From the NCBI GenBank assembly GCA_007128995.1, contig SKWJ01000165.1, forward strand, positions 1 to 18,114: 18,114 bases of DNA. Direction: 5' to 3'. The notes beneath the pieces were generated by a model. That model saw only the letters and a program-made list of their open reading frames with translations, did not search any database and was not told where the DNA came from. Source of the DNA: Paracoccaceae bacterium. GTDB lineage: Bacteria; Pseudomonadota; Alphaproteobacteria; Rhodobacterales; Rhodobacteraceae. Shown here in pieces: positions 1 through 7,670 of the stretch (its first letter is position 1; each line of letters begins with the position of its first letter). Both the position numbers and the translations under genes were made by a program.

Positions 1-2
1 CG

Positions 3-185
3 ACACGGGCCGGAATGGGGCGGTGTCAGGGCCGGTATTGCAGCCCGGTCGCGGTCCGGCTGATGGCCCAGGCGACGGGTCAGAAACCCGGTGACACCAG
101 CTTTTTCGCCCCGCGCGTGCCGATTAAGCCTGTCAGTATCCGGGCGATCATGTCTGCCGAAGAGGTTTTGAATGAAACGGACTGA
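3..185 (+). CDS. C-terminal end of an FAD/[2Fe-2S] oxidoreductase alpha subunit (HcnB/OoxA/D-hydroxyproline dehydrogenase type), partial at the left edge
   Basis: Frame 3 is open from the window edge to a TGA at 183-185 and encodes about 60 residues. The visible part starts TRAGMGRCQGRYC, which matches the end of the BFD-like [2Fe-2S] domain found at the C-terminus of HcnB, opine oxidase subunit A and D-hydroxyproline dehydrogenase alpha subunits. The C-x4-C pair would be the last two cluster ligands; the first pair lies outside the window. A PRVPIKPV segment follows, resembling the usual PP(L/I)KPV tail of this family. In these heteromeric enzymes the alpha subunit carries FAD and passes electrons through the Fe-S domain. 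The gene overlaps the next one by 14 bp, which is the expected subunit order (alpha then beta). The exact enzyme cannot be named from the fragment. Confidence 0.8.
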   Translation, partial: TRAGMGRCQGRYCSPVAVRLMAQATGQKPGDTSFFAPRVPIKPVSIRAIMSAEEVLNETD

Positions 186-1299
186 CCTGGTTGTGGTCGG
201 TGGCGGAATAGTCGGCACTGTCGCCGCCTTGTCTGTTGCCGAAGCGGGCGGGTCTGTGCGGGTTCTGGATTCTGGCGAAAATGCTGGTTCAGACGCGAAC
301 GCGGGAAGCCTGCATGTACAGTTGCAAAGCAGGTTCATCCGGCTGTTCCCGGAAAAGGCGCCGAATGTCGAAGCTTCGCTGCCGCTCTATCTGCGTGCCG
401 TCGCCCTTTGGGATAATCTGGAAGCGCGGTTCGGCCCGTTTCAGATGGTGCGAAATGGCGGGTTGATGCTTGCCGAGACCACAGAGCAGTTGCGCTTTCT
501 GGAAACAAAAGCGGCGCGCGAAGCGCAACACGGCTTGAATGTCGAGATCCTTGATCGATCCGGACTTGAGAGCCTGGCGCCCTTTCTGGGACAGCATATT
601 CTGGGGGCTGAACTTTGCCGTGATGAAGGGAAGCTGAACCCGTTGCACGCCAATGCCCGGTTGAAGGCTGCAGCACAGCAGGCAGGGGTCGTGTTCACGC
701 GGGCAACCGTCCGCGCTGTACGAAAATCCGGGGCAGGCTTGCAGGTGCAGACTCTGGATGGTGCGGAATGCAGTGCAGAACAGGTCATTCTTGCAAATGG
801 CTGGGGCGCGGGGGCGCTGACACGGGGGATGAACCTGCATGTGCCAGTAGAGGCCGAAGCATTGCACATGAATATCACCGAAGCAGGGGACACGAAGATT
901 GACCACCTGATCCAGCATGCCGAACGGTCGATCACACTCAAGCAATTTCAAACCGGGCAGATTGTCATTGGCGGCGGGTGGCCTGCGAAGGGGCGGGGGC
1001 TGCGCGTTCCCGAGGTTCTGCCTGAATCGCTGTTGGGGAATGTCGCCCTGGCTGGGCGTCTTGTTCCATCTCTTGCCGGATTGCGCGTCTTGCGAACCTG
1101 GGCAGGCGTGAACACAACGGCCGATGGGCGCAGTATTCTGGGCCGCCTGCCGGATTGTCCCGGGGTGATTGTCGCAGTTCCCGGCGACGCCGGTTACACG
1201 CTGGGTCCGCTTGTTGGGCAGGCAGCGGCCCGGATCAGCGCAGGGCATGATGCATCCGAGGATTTTCCGGGTTGTACGCCGTTGCGCTTCGCGTCCTGA
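172..1299 (+). CDS. FAD-dependent oxidoreductase of the DAO family, beta subunit of an opine oxidase/D-hydroxyproline dehydrogenase/HcnC-like complex
   Basis: This 375-residue flavoprotein would oxidise the C-N bond of an amino acid or secondary amine. The N-terminus carries the Rossmann dinucleotide motif GGGIVG at residues 10-15, with an acidic residue (D33) ending the second strand to bind the ADP ribose. Near the C-terminus are RTWAGVNTTADG and a later GDAGYTLGP segment, which are characteristic of the HcnC/OoxB/D-hydroxyproline dehydrogenase beta subunits. An AGAGG ribosome binding site at 161-165 lies six bases before the ATG. The gene starts inside the 3' end of the alpha-subunit gene, so the two are almost certainly translated together. 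Assignment to the DAO family is firm. The substrate (opine, D-hydroxyproline, another N-alkyl amino acid, or glycine as for HCN synthase) is open. The protein is soluble, or membrane-associated through its partner. Confidence 0.88.
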   Translation: MKRTDLVVVGGGIVGTVAALSVAEAGGSVRVLDSGENAGSDANAGSLHVQLQSRFIRLFPEKAPNVEASLPLYLRAVALWDNLEARFGPFQMVRNGGLMLAETTEQLRFLETKAAREAQHGLNVEILDRSGLESLAPFLGQHILGAELCRDEGKLNPLHANARLKAAAQQAGVVFTRATVRAVRKSGAGLQVQTLDGAECSAEQVILANGWGAGALTRGMNLHVPVEAEALHMNITEAGDTKIDHLIQHAERSITLKQFQTGQIVIGGGWPAKGRGLRVPEVLPESLLGNVALAGRLVPSLAGLRVLRTWAGVNTTADGRSILGRLPDCPGVIVAVPGDAGYTLGPLVGQAAARISAGHDASEDFPGCTPLRFAS

Positions 1300-1345
1300 A
1301 CCTGCTGCGTGGATCAGCGACCAATTGGCATGGCTTGTTCCTGCG

Positions 1346-2206
1346 TCAGCGCTTCAGCGCCTGCGAGATATTGGACGCGGTCTGAAGCAGACGCGGCAGA
1401 ATGGTTTCAACCATTTCATCTGCGGACATTCGTACGGTTGGGATACCGACATTGATCGCCCCTACAAGCACGCCCTGGTAGTTTCGCAATGGCACGGCAA
1501 TCGACGCGAGCCCGATTTCCAGCTCCTGGTCGACCAGATTCCACCCTTTCTCGCGCGTTTCTTCAAGGATCGCGCGCAGTTTGTGCCGGTCGGTGACGGT
1601 ATGTGTTGTCATCGGGGTAAGCGGAATATTCTGAAGTATTCCCGGCCACAGCTCTTCGGGCTGCGCCGCCAGCAGGACACGACCCGTCGCGGTGCAATGC
1701 GCCGGAAAACGTGCGCCAACCGTGATCCCGACACTGATCACCCTGTGGTATTGTGCGCCTGACACATAGACCACATCAAACTTGTCGAGCACGGCAGCGG
1801 ATACGGATTCCTGTATCTCTTCGGACAGATGATCGATGAAAGGTCTGGCGATGTCCCAGGCGCCCTTGGATGACAGAACAGAATAACCGAGTTCGAGCAC
1901 CTGCGGTGTCAGATCAAAGAGTTTGCCATCGGCAACGGCATATCCTTCATGGACCAAAGTCAACAGAATGCGGCGCGCACCGGCCCGTGTATTTCCGGTC
2001 TCCGCAGCGACTTCGGTCAGGCTCATTTTTCGCCGGGTCCGATTGAAGGCGCGCAGCACATCAAGTCCCCGGACAAGCGAACCGACATAGTCGCGCGGGT
2101 TCAGCCCGCCATCTTCATCGGGCGAATCAGCCGATGCGGTCATCAGTCCTGTGCGCGCGGGGTTGCCGTCCGTTCTGAGCTTTGCTTTCTCTGTATCTTC
2201 AGACAT
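1346..2206 (-). CDS. IclR-family transcriptional regulator
   Basis: From the ATG at 2206 the protein has 286 residues. About 35 polar residues precede the winged helix-turn-helix (roughly 41-105: YVGSLVRGLDVLRAF, then LTEVAAETG and the recognition segment around ARRILLTLVHEGY). The rest is the IclR effector-binding domain, including the conserved HCTATGRVLLA stretch. The layout resembles the PcaR/PcaU/PobR branch, whose members sense small aromatic or organic acids, but the ligand cannot be predicted. An in-frame GTG at 2260 would add 18 residues. The ATG is preferred because an AGAAAG ribosome binding site precedes it and the extra residues lack family resemblance. The gene is divergent from the ABC/catabolic operon and converges with the FAD oxidase gene, leaving 46 bases between stops. 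It probably controls the divergent operon through the palindrome at 2316-2337. Confidence 0.9.
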   Translation of the reverse strand: MSEDTEKAKLRTDGNPARTGLMTASADSPDEDGGLNPRDYVGSLVRGLDVLRAFNRTRRKMSLTEVAAETGNTRAGARRILLTLVHEGYAVADGKLFDLTPQVLELGYSVLSSKGAWDIARPFIDHLSEEIQESVSAAVLDKFDVVYVSGAQYHRVISVGITVGARFPAHCTATGRVLLAAQPEELWPGILQNIPLTPMTTHTVTDRHKLRAILEETREKGWNLVDQELEIGLASIAVPLRNYQGVLVGAINVGIPTVRMSADEMVETILPRLLQTASNISQALKR

Positions 2207-2288
2207 GCATATTCTTTCTATTTCTTTCGGTTTTCTGAAATTTATGCGCCTGAATGGCACCGCTGGCTATTGGAATCGCAATTTCCCC

Positions 2289-2318
2289 TTGAAAGCGCAA
2301 GTGAAACTTGGCTAAATA
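2289..2318 (+). promoter_or_regulatory. Predicted sigma70-type promoter of the ABC/catabolic operon
   Basis: TTGAAA (2289-2294) and TAAATA (2313-2318) are separated by 18 bases, a plausible -35/-10 pair reading toward the binding-protein gene. Transcription would begin near 2325, about 50 bases before the ATG at 2374. The -10 box lies partly within the palindrome at 2316-2337. This is assigned from sequence only. Confidence 0.55.
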
Positions 2319-2337
2319 TCGAACATTAGTTCGCTAT
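2316..2337. promoter_or_regulatory. Palindromic operator candidate for the IclR-family regulator
   Basis: ATATCGAAC and GTTCGCTAT flank a central ATTA. Eight of nine positions pair, and the inner CGAAC/GTTCG is perfect. The site overlaps the predicted -10 box and the likely transcription start, a position suited to repression. GTTCG-type half-sites are known for several IclR-family regulators, such as PcaR of Pseudomonas, and an IclR-family gene is divergently encoded next to this site. Binding itself is inferred. Confidence 0.55.
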
Positions 2338-2373
2338 ACGCACAGACTGGGTGCGGCAACCGGGGGGAAAGAT

Positions 2374-3693
2374 ATGAAATATTCACAAATGACGCGCCGC
2401 GCGACCTTGCAGGCCTTGATGGCGGGGGCAGCGGTCGGCGCATTGCCGGGCAAGGTCTTTGCGCAGACTGTAAACCTGCGTTGGTGGTCGCCGCAGGGGT
2501 CACCGGAGCAACTTGCCGCCTATGCCTATCAGATAGAGGCCTTCCACGCACTGCACCCGGACATTCGCGTGACGTTCGAGATGACGTCCGATGAAGGCTA
2601 TGCCCCGCAACTGGCAGCGGCCTTCTCCTCTGGGCAGGTGCCTGATATCGTCACGCATCTGCCGTCCTTTGCTGTCCAGAGCTATTATGCAAACGGATTG
2701 ATAGAGCCCTTCGATGATGTGATCGCAGCCATTGGTGCGGACGATTTCTATCCCGGCGCGAATGACGTTTTCCGCGCAGCCGATGGCCAATATTGCGGCA
2801 CGGGGATCGGAAACTCGGCGGCCAACATGCTTTGGATGCGGCGCGACCTGATGGAACAGGCAAATATCGACAAGATCCCAGAGACATGGGACGAGTTGCG
2901 CACGGCCTGTGCCGCGATGCAGACCCGCGGCACCTTTGGCGCGCCGTTGCCATTCGGGCGCAACACCATGACATCGCTGATTTTCACGGGCTTCATTCAT
3001 GGGGCGGGCGGACATGTCTTCACCCCGGATCTCGAGGTCGATATCGACAACGACGGCACGCGTGCCGCCCTGGAATTCTATCGCGAAATGCGCGAATTCT
3101 GCCCTCCGGGTGCAACAAACTACAGTTGGGGCGAGTCGCTGACAGCCTTCGTATCGGGGGCAACAGCCACCGGTATCTATACCGGCCGCGTGCTTGTGAA
3201 TGCCGTGCTTCAAAACCCTGCAATCGCCGAGCATATCACCTGTGCCACCTACCCGCGGCTGAGCACTGACATCGCACCCTGGACCTTCAACGACTTCCCC
3301 AGCGTGTTCATCCCTGCTCAATCACGCAACAAGGATGCAGCGAAACTGTTTGCGGCCTTCCTGTTTGATCCTGAAGGGTACATCCGGCAATTGCATGCCG
3401 CGCCTGGCCATGTTCTGCCGGTGCTGCAGTCTATCAACAATGATCCGCGCTATCAGGATAACGACATCATCCGCGCCTATAGTGACGAGGTCGAGTTGAT
3501 GGCACAGGCGGCGGCCGGTGGATTCAACCTCGGATATGAGAGCGCCGAACACCAATCAAACGAAAAGGCCGGCGAGGTGATCAACGCTGGTCCGATCGCC
3601 GATCTGGTGCAGCGTGTTGTCCTGAACGGGGATAATGTCGATGCGGCATTGTCGGATACATCGCGCGCAATTGCGGAAATCGTGTCCGGTTGA
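2374..3693 (+). CDS. ABC transporter substrate-binding protein, family 1 (CUT1 sugar type)
   Basis: The 439-residue product is the periplasmic receptor of the importer encoded downstream. Its N-terminus has a twin-arginine-like signal peptide (TRRATLQ at 7-13, then a hydrophobic alanine-rich stretch) with probable cleavage after VFA at residue 30, so export by Tat is possible. The mature part begins NLRWWSPQGSPEQ and continues with features of family 1 solute-binding proteins, including GQVPDIVTH and an IPETWDELR segment typical of MalE/UgpB relatives. The start at 2374 is chosen over an upstream in-frame TTG at 2308, because a GGGGGGAAAG ribosome binding site sits just before it and the signal peptide starts there. 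This is the first gene of the operon. CUT1 systems usually carry oligosaccharides, polyols or glycerol-phosphate-like compounds, but some carry other solutes. Confidence 0.92.
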   Translation: MKYSQMTRRATLQALMAGAAVGALPGKVFAQTVNLRWWSPQGSPEQLAAYAYQIEAFHALHPDIRVTFEMTSDEGYAPQLAAAFSSGQVPDIVTHLPSFAVQSYYANGLIEPFDDVIAAIGADDFYPGANDVFRAADGQYCGTGIGNSAANMLWMRRDLMEQANIDKIPETWDELRTACAAMQTRGTFGAPLPFGRNTMTSLIFTGFIHGAGGHVFTPDLEVDIDNDGTRAALEFYREMREFCPPGATNYSWGESLTAFVSGATATGIYTGRVLVNAVLQNPAIAEHITCATYPRLSTDIAPWTFNDFPSVFIPAQSRNKDAAKLFAAFLFDPEGYIRQLHAAPGHVLPVLQSINNDPRYQDNDIIRAYSDEVELMAQAAAGGFNLGYESAEHQSNEKAGEVINAGPIADLVQRVVLNGDNVDAALSDTSRAIAEIVSG

Positions 3694-3701
3694 TACCCGC
3701 A

Positions 3702-3733
3702 TTGGGGGGCTGTCAGACCTGATCGCCCCCCAA
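3702..3733 (+). promoter_or_regulatory. Intercistronic stem-loop between the binding protein and permease genes
   Basis: TTGGGGGGC (3702-3710) and GCCCCCCAA (3725-3733) form a perfect 9-bp stem around a 14-base loop, 8 bases after the binding-protein stop codon. No run of T follows. It is therefore more likely a 3'-end-protecting or partial termination element than a full terminator. Such elements between receptor and permease genes, as in malE-malF, keep the receptor in excess. The structure is seen directly; the role is inferred. Confidence 0.65.
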
Positions 3734-3755
3734 ACTCAAAGATCACAGGAACACA

Positions 3756-4661
3756 ATGTCACGCCCAAATACCGCCACGCCACTGGAGCGTCGCTATGCG
3801 ATGCTTGGCGTAATCCTGATTGCGCCCACGATCCTGGTGTTTTGCGCCGTCATCGTCTATCCGCTGTTCTCGGCGATCTATCTGTCCCTGTTTCAGATTT
3901 TTACGCCGACATTGCAGGGATCATTTGTCGGACTGGAAAACTATCAGCGTCTGTTCCAGCGCTCTGAATTCTGGATTTCGCTGCGCAACACGCTGGTCTG
4001 GACCATCGGAACACTGACATTGCAGATCCTTCTTGGCGTGGCCATGGCACTTGTGCTGCATCAGAATCTCTGGTTCCGAAGCCTTGCACGCAGTCTGATC
4101 CTCTTCCCCTACTTCGTGTCAACGGTTGTCGCGGTGCTGGTCTGGCGCTGGTTGTTCAACGATCTCTATGGAATCCTGAACCATCTGATGATCTCCGTTG
4201 GCCTGATCGACTGGCCGCTCGATTTTCTTGGAAGCTCTCCAAACGCGATGATCTCGGTTATTCTTGTGGGCGCGTGGAAATACTTTCCGTTTGTGGTGAT
4301 AGCCGTTCTTGCGCGGCTTCAGACCATCCCGGAGCCATTGTATGAAGCCGCGAAGATCGATGGTGCTGGTCCGATTGCCCGGTTCTTCGACATCACCTTG
4401 CCACAGCTGCGCGAAGTTCTCGTGGTCATAATTCTGCTGCGCGCGATCTGGGACTTCAAGGAATTCGACCTGATCTTCCTGCTGACAGGGGGCGGGCCGC
4501 TGATCACAACTCAGACGCTGCCACTCTTGGTCTACAAGGAAGCTTTCGCGCTTAATCAGATGGGCATGGCATCGGCCTATGCCGTGGTGATGATGGCGAT
4601 CATGCTGGTTTTCATGGTCGTTTATGTCCTCAAGACCCGCAACAAGGATGAGTCCCGATGA
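3756..4661 (+). CDS. ABC sugar-type transporter permease (MalF/UgpA family)
   Basis: This 301-residue inner-membrane protein has about six hydrophobic segments, the first at roughly residues 16-38. The cytoplasmic EAA loop that docks onto the ATPase is seen at about 197-218 (EAAKIDGAG...TLPQL). It would form one half of the translocation channel, paired with the next gene product. The start is supported by an AGGAA ribosome binding site shortly before the ATG. It follows the binding-protein gene by 62 bases that contain the stem-loop, and its last four bases overlap the next start (ATGA). Length and EAA motif fit the MalF/UgpA/LacF group. It lacks the long periplasmic P2 loop of enteric MalF, as is usual for this group. 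Confidence 0.93.
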   Translation: MSRPNTATPLERRYAMLGVILIAPTILVFCAVIVYPLFSAIYLSLFQIFTPTLQGSFVGLENYQRLFQRSEFWISLRNTLVWTIGTLTLQILLGVAMALVLHQNLWFRSLARSLILFPYFVSTVVAVLVWRWLFNDLYGILNHLMISVGLIDWPLDFLGSSPNAMISVILVGAWKYFPFVVIAVLARLQTIPEPLYEAAKIDGAGPIARFFDITLPQLREVLVVIILLRAIWDFKEFDLIFLLTGGGPLITTQTLPLLVYKEAFALNQMGMASAYAVVMMAIMLVFMVVYVLKTRNKDESR

Positions 4662-5479
4662 CACGCCGTATCCTGTTCAATCTGTTTGCGTGGTCAATCG
4701 TTCTTGCGGTGGCATTCCCGCTTTTCTGGATGGTGGTGACTTCGATCAAGCCGCAATTCGAACTGTTCCGTCGTCCCCCCACGATCTTGCCCGAAACGGT
4801 GACTTTCGAACATTACTGGCGCCTGCTGAAAGAGACAAACTTCCTGATCTATTTCCGCAACTCGGTTGTGCTGTCAGTTGCGACCACGGTGACAGTGGTC
4901 AGTATCGCAACGCTTGGGGCCTATTCGCTGGTGAGGTTTCGCTATCGCGGCCGAGAGAGCCTCGCCTTTCTGGTCCTGTTCACCTATCTGCTGCCCTCGG
5001 TGGTGCTGATCATCCCGCTATATCTGATGCTCGTGACCCTTGGACTGGCAAACAGCATTCTCAGCCTTGTGATCGCCTATACCACTTTCGCACTGCCCTA
5101 TGCGCTGTGGTTGCTGCGCTCGTTCATGGCGGGTATCCCGGAAGACCTGGAATCCGCCGCCCTGGTTGACGGTGCCAGCCGGCTGGGGGCGTTCTGGGAC
5201 GTGATCCTGCCCCAATTGCTGCCGGGGATCATCTCGACGGCTTTGTTCACCTTCATTCTGTCCTGGAATGAATACCTGTTCGCGCTGGTGCTGATCAACT
5301 CGGACAGTGCGCGTCCGCTCACCACAGGCGTGATGAACATGCTGGTTTCGTCTTTCAATATCGAATGGTCGCTGTTGATGGCCGCGTCGGTCATGATGAG
5401 TGTGCCGCTGATCATCGTATTCGCCTTTCTGCAAAGCTATCTGACCCGCGGCTTCGGCGCTGGCGGTGTGAAAGGATAA
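4658..5479 (+). CDS. ABC sugar-type transporter permease (MalG/UgpE family)
   Basis: The 273-residue product is the second channel subunit. It has an N-terminal membrane segment (about 8-28), five further hydrophobic stretches, and the EAA loop at about 165-187 (ESAALVDGAS...ILPQL). The SWNEYLFAL segment close to the C-terminus is typical of MalG relatives. It begins within the stop codon of the first permease (4-bp ATGA overlap), so translation is coupled and the two subunits are made in equal amounts. The ATPase gene follows after two bases. Confidence 0.94.
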   Translation: MTRRILFNLFAWSIVLAVAFPLFWMVVTSIKPQFELFRRPPTILPETVTFEHYWRLLKETNFLIYFRNSVVLSVATTVTVVSIATLGAYSLVRFRYRGRESLAFLVLFTYLLPSVVLIIPLYLMLVTLGLANSILSLVIAYTTFALPYALWLLRSFMAGIPEDLESAALVDGASRLGAFWDVILPQLLPGIISTALFTFILSWNEYLFALVLINSDSARPLTTGVMNMLVSSFNIEWSLLMAASVMMSVPLIIVFAFLQSYLTRGFGAGGVKG

Positions 5480-5481
5480 TC

Positions 5482-6594
5482 ATGGCTGATGTCGTGTTTT
5501 CAAATGTGCAAAAGACCTTCGGAACGTTTACGGCCGTCCGCGATCTGGATCTGACCATCCGCTCCGGGGAATTCGTGTCTTTGCTGGGGCCATCCGGGTG
5601 CGGCAAGACGACAACTCTCCGGATGCTTGCGGGATTGGAATTTCCAACAGGCGGTACCATCAGTATTGATGGGAAGGTGGTCAATGACACGGCTCCGGGC
5701 AAGCGCGATATCGCGATGGTGTTTCAGTCCTATGCGCTTTATCCGCATATGACGGTTGCAAAGAACATCGCCTATCCCCTGAAGAAACGGGGTGTTCCTG
5801 CCGCAGAGCGTGACCAGATGGTCGCCAAGGCTGCCGAAATGCTGCAACTGACACCCTTGCTGAACCGCAAGCCCGGTCAGCTTTCAGGGGGCCAGCAGCA
5901 GCGCGTTGCGCTTGGTCGCGCGCTGGTGCGTGATCCCAAGGTGTTCCTGCTGGATGAACCCTTGTCCAATCTCGATGCAAAACTGCGCGGCTATATGAGG
6001 GCTGAACTGGTCGAGCTGCATGCCCGGCTGGGCCGCACAATGGTTTATGTGACGCATGATCAACTTGAAGCAATGACCATGTCAGACAGGATTGCGATCA
6101 TGCTGAACGGCGATTTGCAGCAATTTGCCCCCCCACAAGAGGTCTATCGTTTCCCCGCAAACCGTTTTGTTGCCGGTTTCATCGGAACGCCATCGATGAA
6201 CCTTATCGATGGCGAGTTGACCCGCGCGGGCAGCGGCTGGCGCTTCTGTGCAGCGTCGCTTGATGTTCCTGTTGGCCCGCTCAACGACATGGCGCAACCC
6301 GGCCCGGCCTGTCTTGGCATGCGTCCAGAGAGCCTTAGCCTGGGTGCCGGAGAGCAGATGGCCAAGGTTCTGCTGGTCGAGCAGACGGGGCATGAGAACA
6401 TCGTCACACTGCAATTTGCCGGACAGATCCGGCTGACCGCGCGCACCACTGCGGCGCAGGATCTGCAGATGGGCGCAGATGTCGCCTTCGCCATCGATAC
6501 ATCAGCCTTGCATGTGTTCGGCCCGGGCGAAACCGGCCCCCGATTGAACAGACTTCTTGAAAACAAGTCATCCGAGACGGATGGCCAAACCTAA
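5482..6594 (+). CDS. ABC transporter ATP-binding protein (UgpC/MalK/MsmK family)
   Basis: The 370-residue product powers the importer. The nucleotide-binding domain is complete: Walker A GPSGCGKT at 36-43, Q-loop glutamine 82 in MVFQSYALYPHM, signature LSGGQQQR at 134-141, Walker B VFLLDEP at 154-160 and the switch histidine 192 in THD. A C-terminal extension of about 130 residues, starting near GFIGTPSMN, matches the TOBE/OB-fold regulatory domain of the CUT1 ATPases. An AAGGAT ribosome binding site precedes the ATG at 5482. The open frame extends further upstream, but that part overlaps the permease gene and is not family-like. The importer is therefore complete with receptor, two permeases and ATPase. 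A 113-base gap follows before the enzyme genes, which continue on the same strand and are probably on the same transcript. Confidence 0.95.
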   Translation: MADVVFSNVQKTFGTFTAVRDLDLTIRSGEFVSLLGPSGCGKTTTLRMLAGLEFPTGGTISIDGKVVNDTAPGKRDIAMVFQSYALYPHMTVAKNIAYPLKKRGVPAAERDQMVAKAAEMLQLTPLLNRKPGQLSGGQQQRVALGRALVRDPKVFLLDEPLSNLDAKLRGYMRAELVELHARLGRTMVYVTHDQLEAMTMSDRIAIMLNGDLQQFAPPQEVYRFPANRFVAGFIGTPSMNLIDGELTRAGSGWRFCAASLDVPVGPLNDMAQPGPACLGMRPESLSLGAGEQMAKVLLVEQTGHENIVTLQFAGQIRLTARTTAAQDLQMGADVAFAIDTSALHVFGPGETGPRLNRLLENKSSETDGQT

Positions 6595-6707
6595 CTTGCC
6601 GACGCGCGGGCTTAGACGCGCGCGATACTGAACCGCCCGGCGCCATACTGGCCGCGTGCCTTGCGCGTGGCGTGTCAGGCCCGCGCGATCTGAAACTCAG
6701 GAGAAAC

Positions 6708-7670
6708 GTGAAAGTGAACCGGAACAGTATTTCATGGTCAGGGCCGATGCCCGCTATTACAACGCCTTTCCATTCGGATGGCGCGCTGGATGCCGCAGGG
6801 TATATGGCAAATATAGACCGGCTGATGGATGCGGGTTCGACCGGTATTGTCGCGGCGGGCTGCACGGGTGAATTCTGGGCAATGAACATGGCCGAACGCA
6901 GCGAGCTTGCTCGTTTGACCGTACAGGCCCTGCGTGGAAGGGGGCCTGCGATCATCGGTACAGGGGCCATCCGCGCGCCAGAGGTTATCGAGCAGATCCA
7001 TGCGGCCCGTGAGGCGGGCGCGGACGGGGTTCTGGTCATGCCGCCCTATTTCGCACATCTGACCGAAGGCGAGATCATTGCCCATTACGAGACGATTGAT
7101 GCTGCAGCTTCGGGCATGCCGATCATGGTCTATAACATTCCCGGAAATGCCGGGAACGCGATCACCCCTGCCATCGCCGACCGGCTGGTCGATATGGATC
7201 ACATCGTGGCAATCAAGGAAAGTTCCAGCGACTGGCGCAACTTTCACGAAACCTTGCTGCGCGTGCGTGACCGGGCGCGGGTGTTTTGCGGGCCTTCGTC
7301 GGTCTTTGGGGTTCCTGCCGTGCTGGCGGGGGCTGACGGGCTGATTGACTGTTTCCCGAATGTCTGGGCCCCCGGCTGCCTTGATCTGTGGCATGTGGCG
7401 CGCGCAGGTCGCATGGATGAGGCGCTTGCCTTGCAGCGCACCGGCCTTGCACTGACCGAATTGTTCACGACCGGAGGGCGCACACTTTATCCGGCGACAA
7501 AGGCCGCGATGAACCTGATGGGTCTGCCGGGCGGTGGCTATCCCCGCCCCCCGCTCAGACCTTTGGACGGGGCTGCGCTGGATGGTCTGGCCACGGGGCT
7601 GAAATCCATTCTGGGTGCCCATGTGATAACAACGGAAATACAGGAGTTGCACCATGCATCTGGGACTTGA
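6708..7670 (+). CDS. Dihydrodipicolinate synthase/N-acetylneuraminate lyase-family protein (class I lyase)
   Basis: The product (about 320 residues) is a TIM-barrel enzyme of the DapA/NanA superfamily, whose members use a Schiff-base lysine for aldol, retro-aldol or dehydration/deamination reactions on 2-oxo acids. Visible hallmarks are GCTGEF at 51-56 (the family G-x-TGE loop), tyrosine 142 in MVYNIPG, and the Schiff-base lysine 170 in AIKESS. The first residue of the TGE loop pair is cysteine rather than the Thr or Ser of DapA or NanA. The start is uncertain: GTG at 6708 and GTG at 6714 both follow AGGAG (6699-6703) at 4 and 10 bases, and a GTG at 6672 lacks a ribosome binding site. It is unlikely to be housekeeping DapA, given the transporter and SDR context. 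Candidate roles are lyase for an amino-sugar acid, a keto-deoxy acid dehydratase, or a pyrroline-4-hydroxy-carboxylate deaminase. The 3' end overlaps the next gene by 17 bp. Confidence 0.88.
   Translation: MKVNRNSISWSGPMPAITTPFHSDGALDAAGYMANIDRLMDAGSTGIVAAGCTGEFWAMNMAERSELARLTVQALRGRGPAIIGTGAIRAPEVIEQIHAAREAGADGVLVMPPYFAHLTEGEIIAHYETIDAAASGMPIMVYNIPGNAGNAITPAIADRLVDMDHIVAIKESSSDWRNFHETLLRVRDRARVFCGPSSVFGVPAVLAGADGLIDCFPNVWAPGCLDLWHVARAGRMDEALALQRTGLALTELFTTGGRTLYPATKAAMNLMGLPGGGYPRPPLRPLDGAALDGLATGLKSILGAHVITTEIQELHHASGT

Noticed and set aside
289..1248. Long minus-strand open frame (319 codons) opposite the FAD oxidase gene
   Set aside because: It is a shadow of a well-supported flavoprotein gene, with no recognisable domain and a composition rich in Arg/Pro/Gln/His.
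2272..2286. GGAA-N7-TTCC, reminiscent of the E. coli IclR operator
   Set aside because: The spacer is 7 rather than 5 bases and the flanks do not match. The CGAAC/GTTCG palindrome is a better operator candidate.
6601..6630. GC-rich partial inverted repeat (GCGCG...CGCGC) between the ATPase and lyase genes as a terminator
   Set aside because: The stem is only about 5 bp of low-complexity GCGC, with no T-run, and the downstream gene has no clear promoter. Read-through is more likely.
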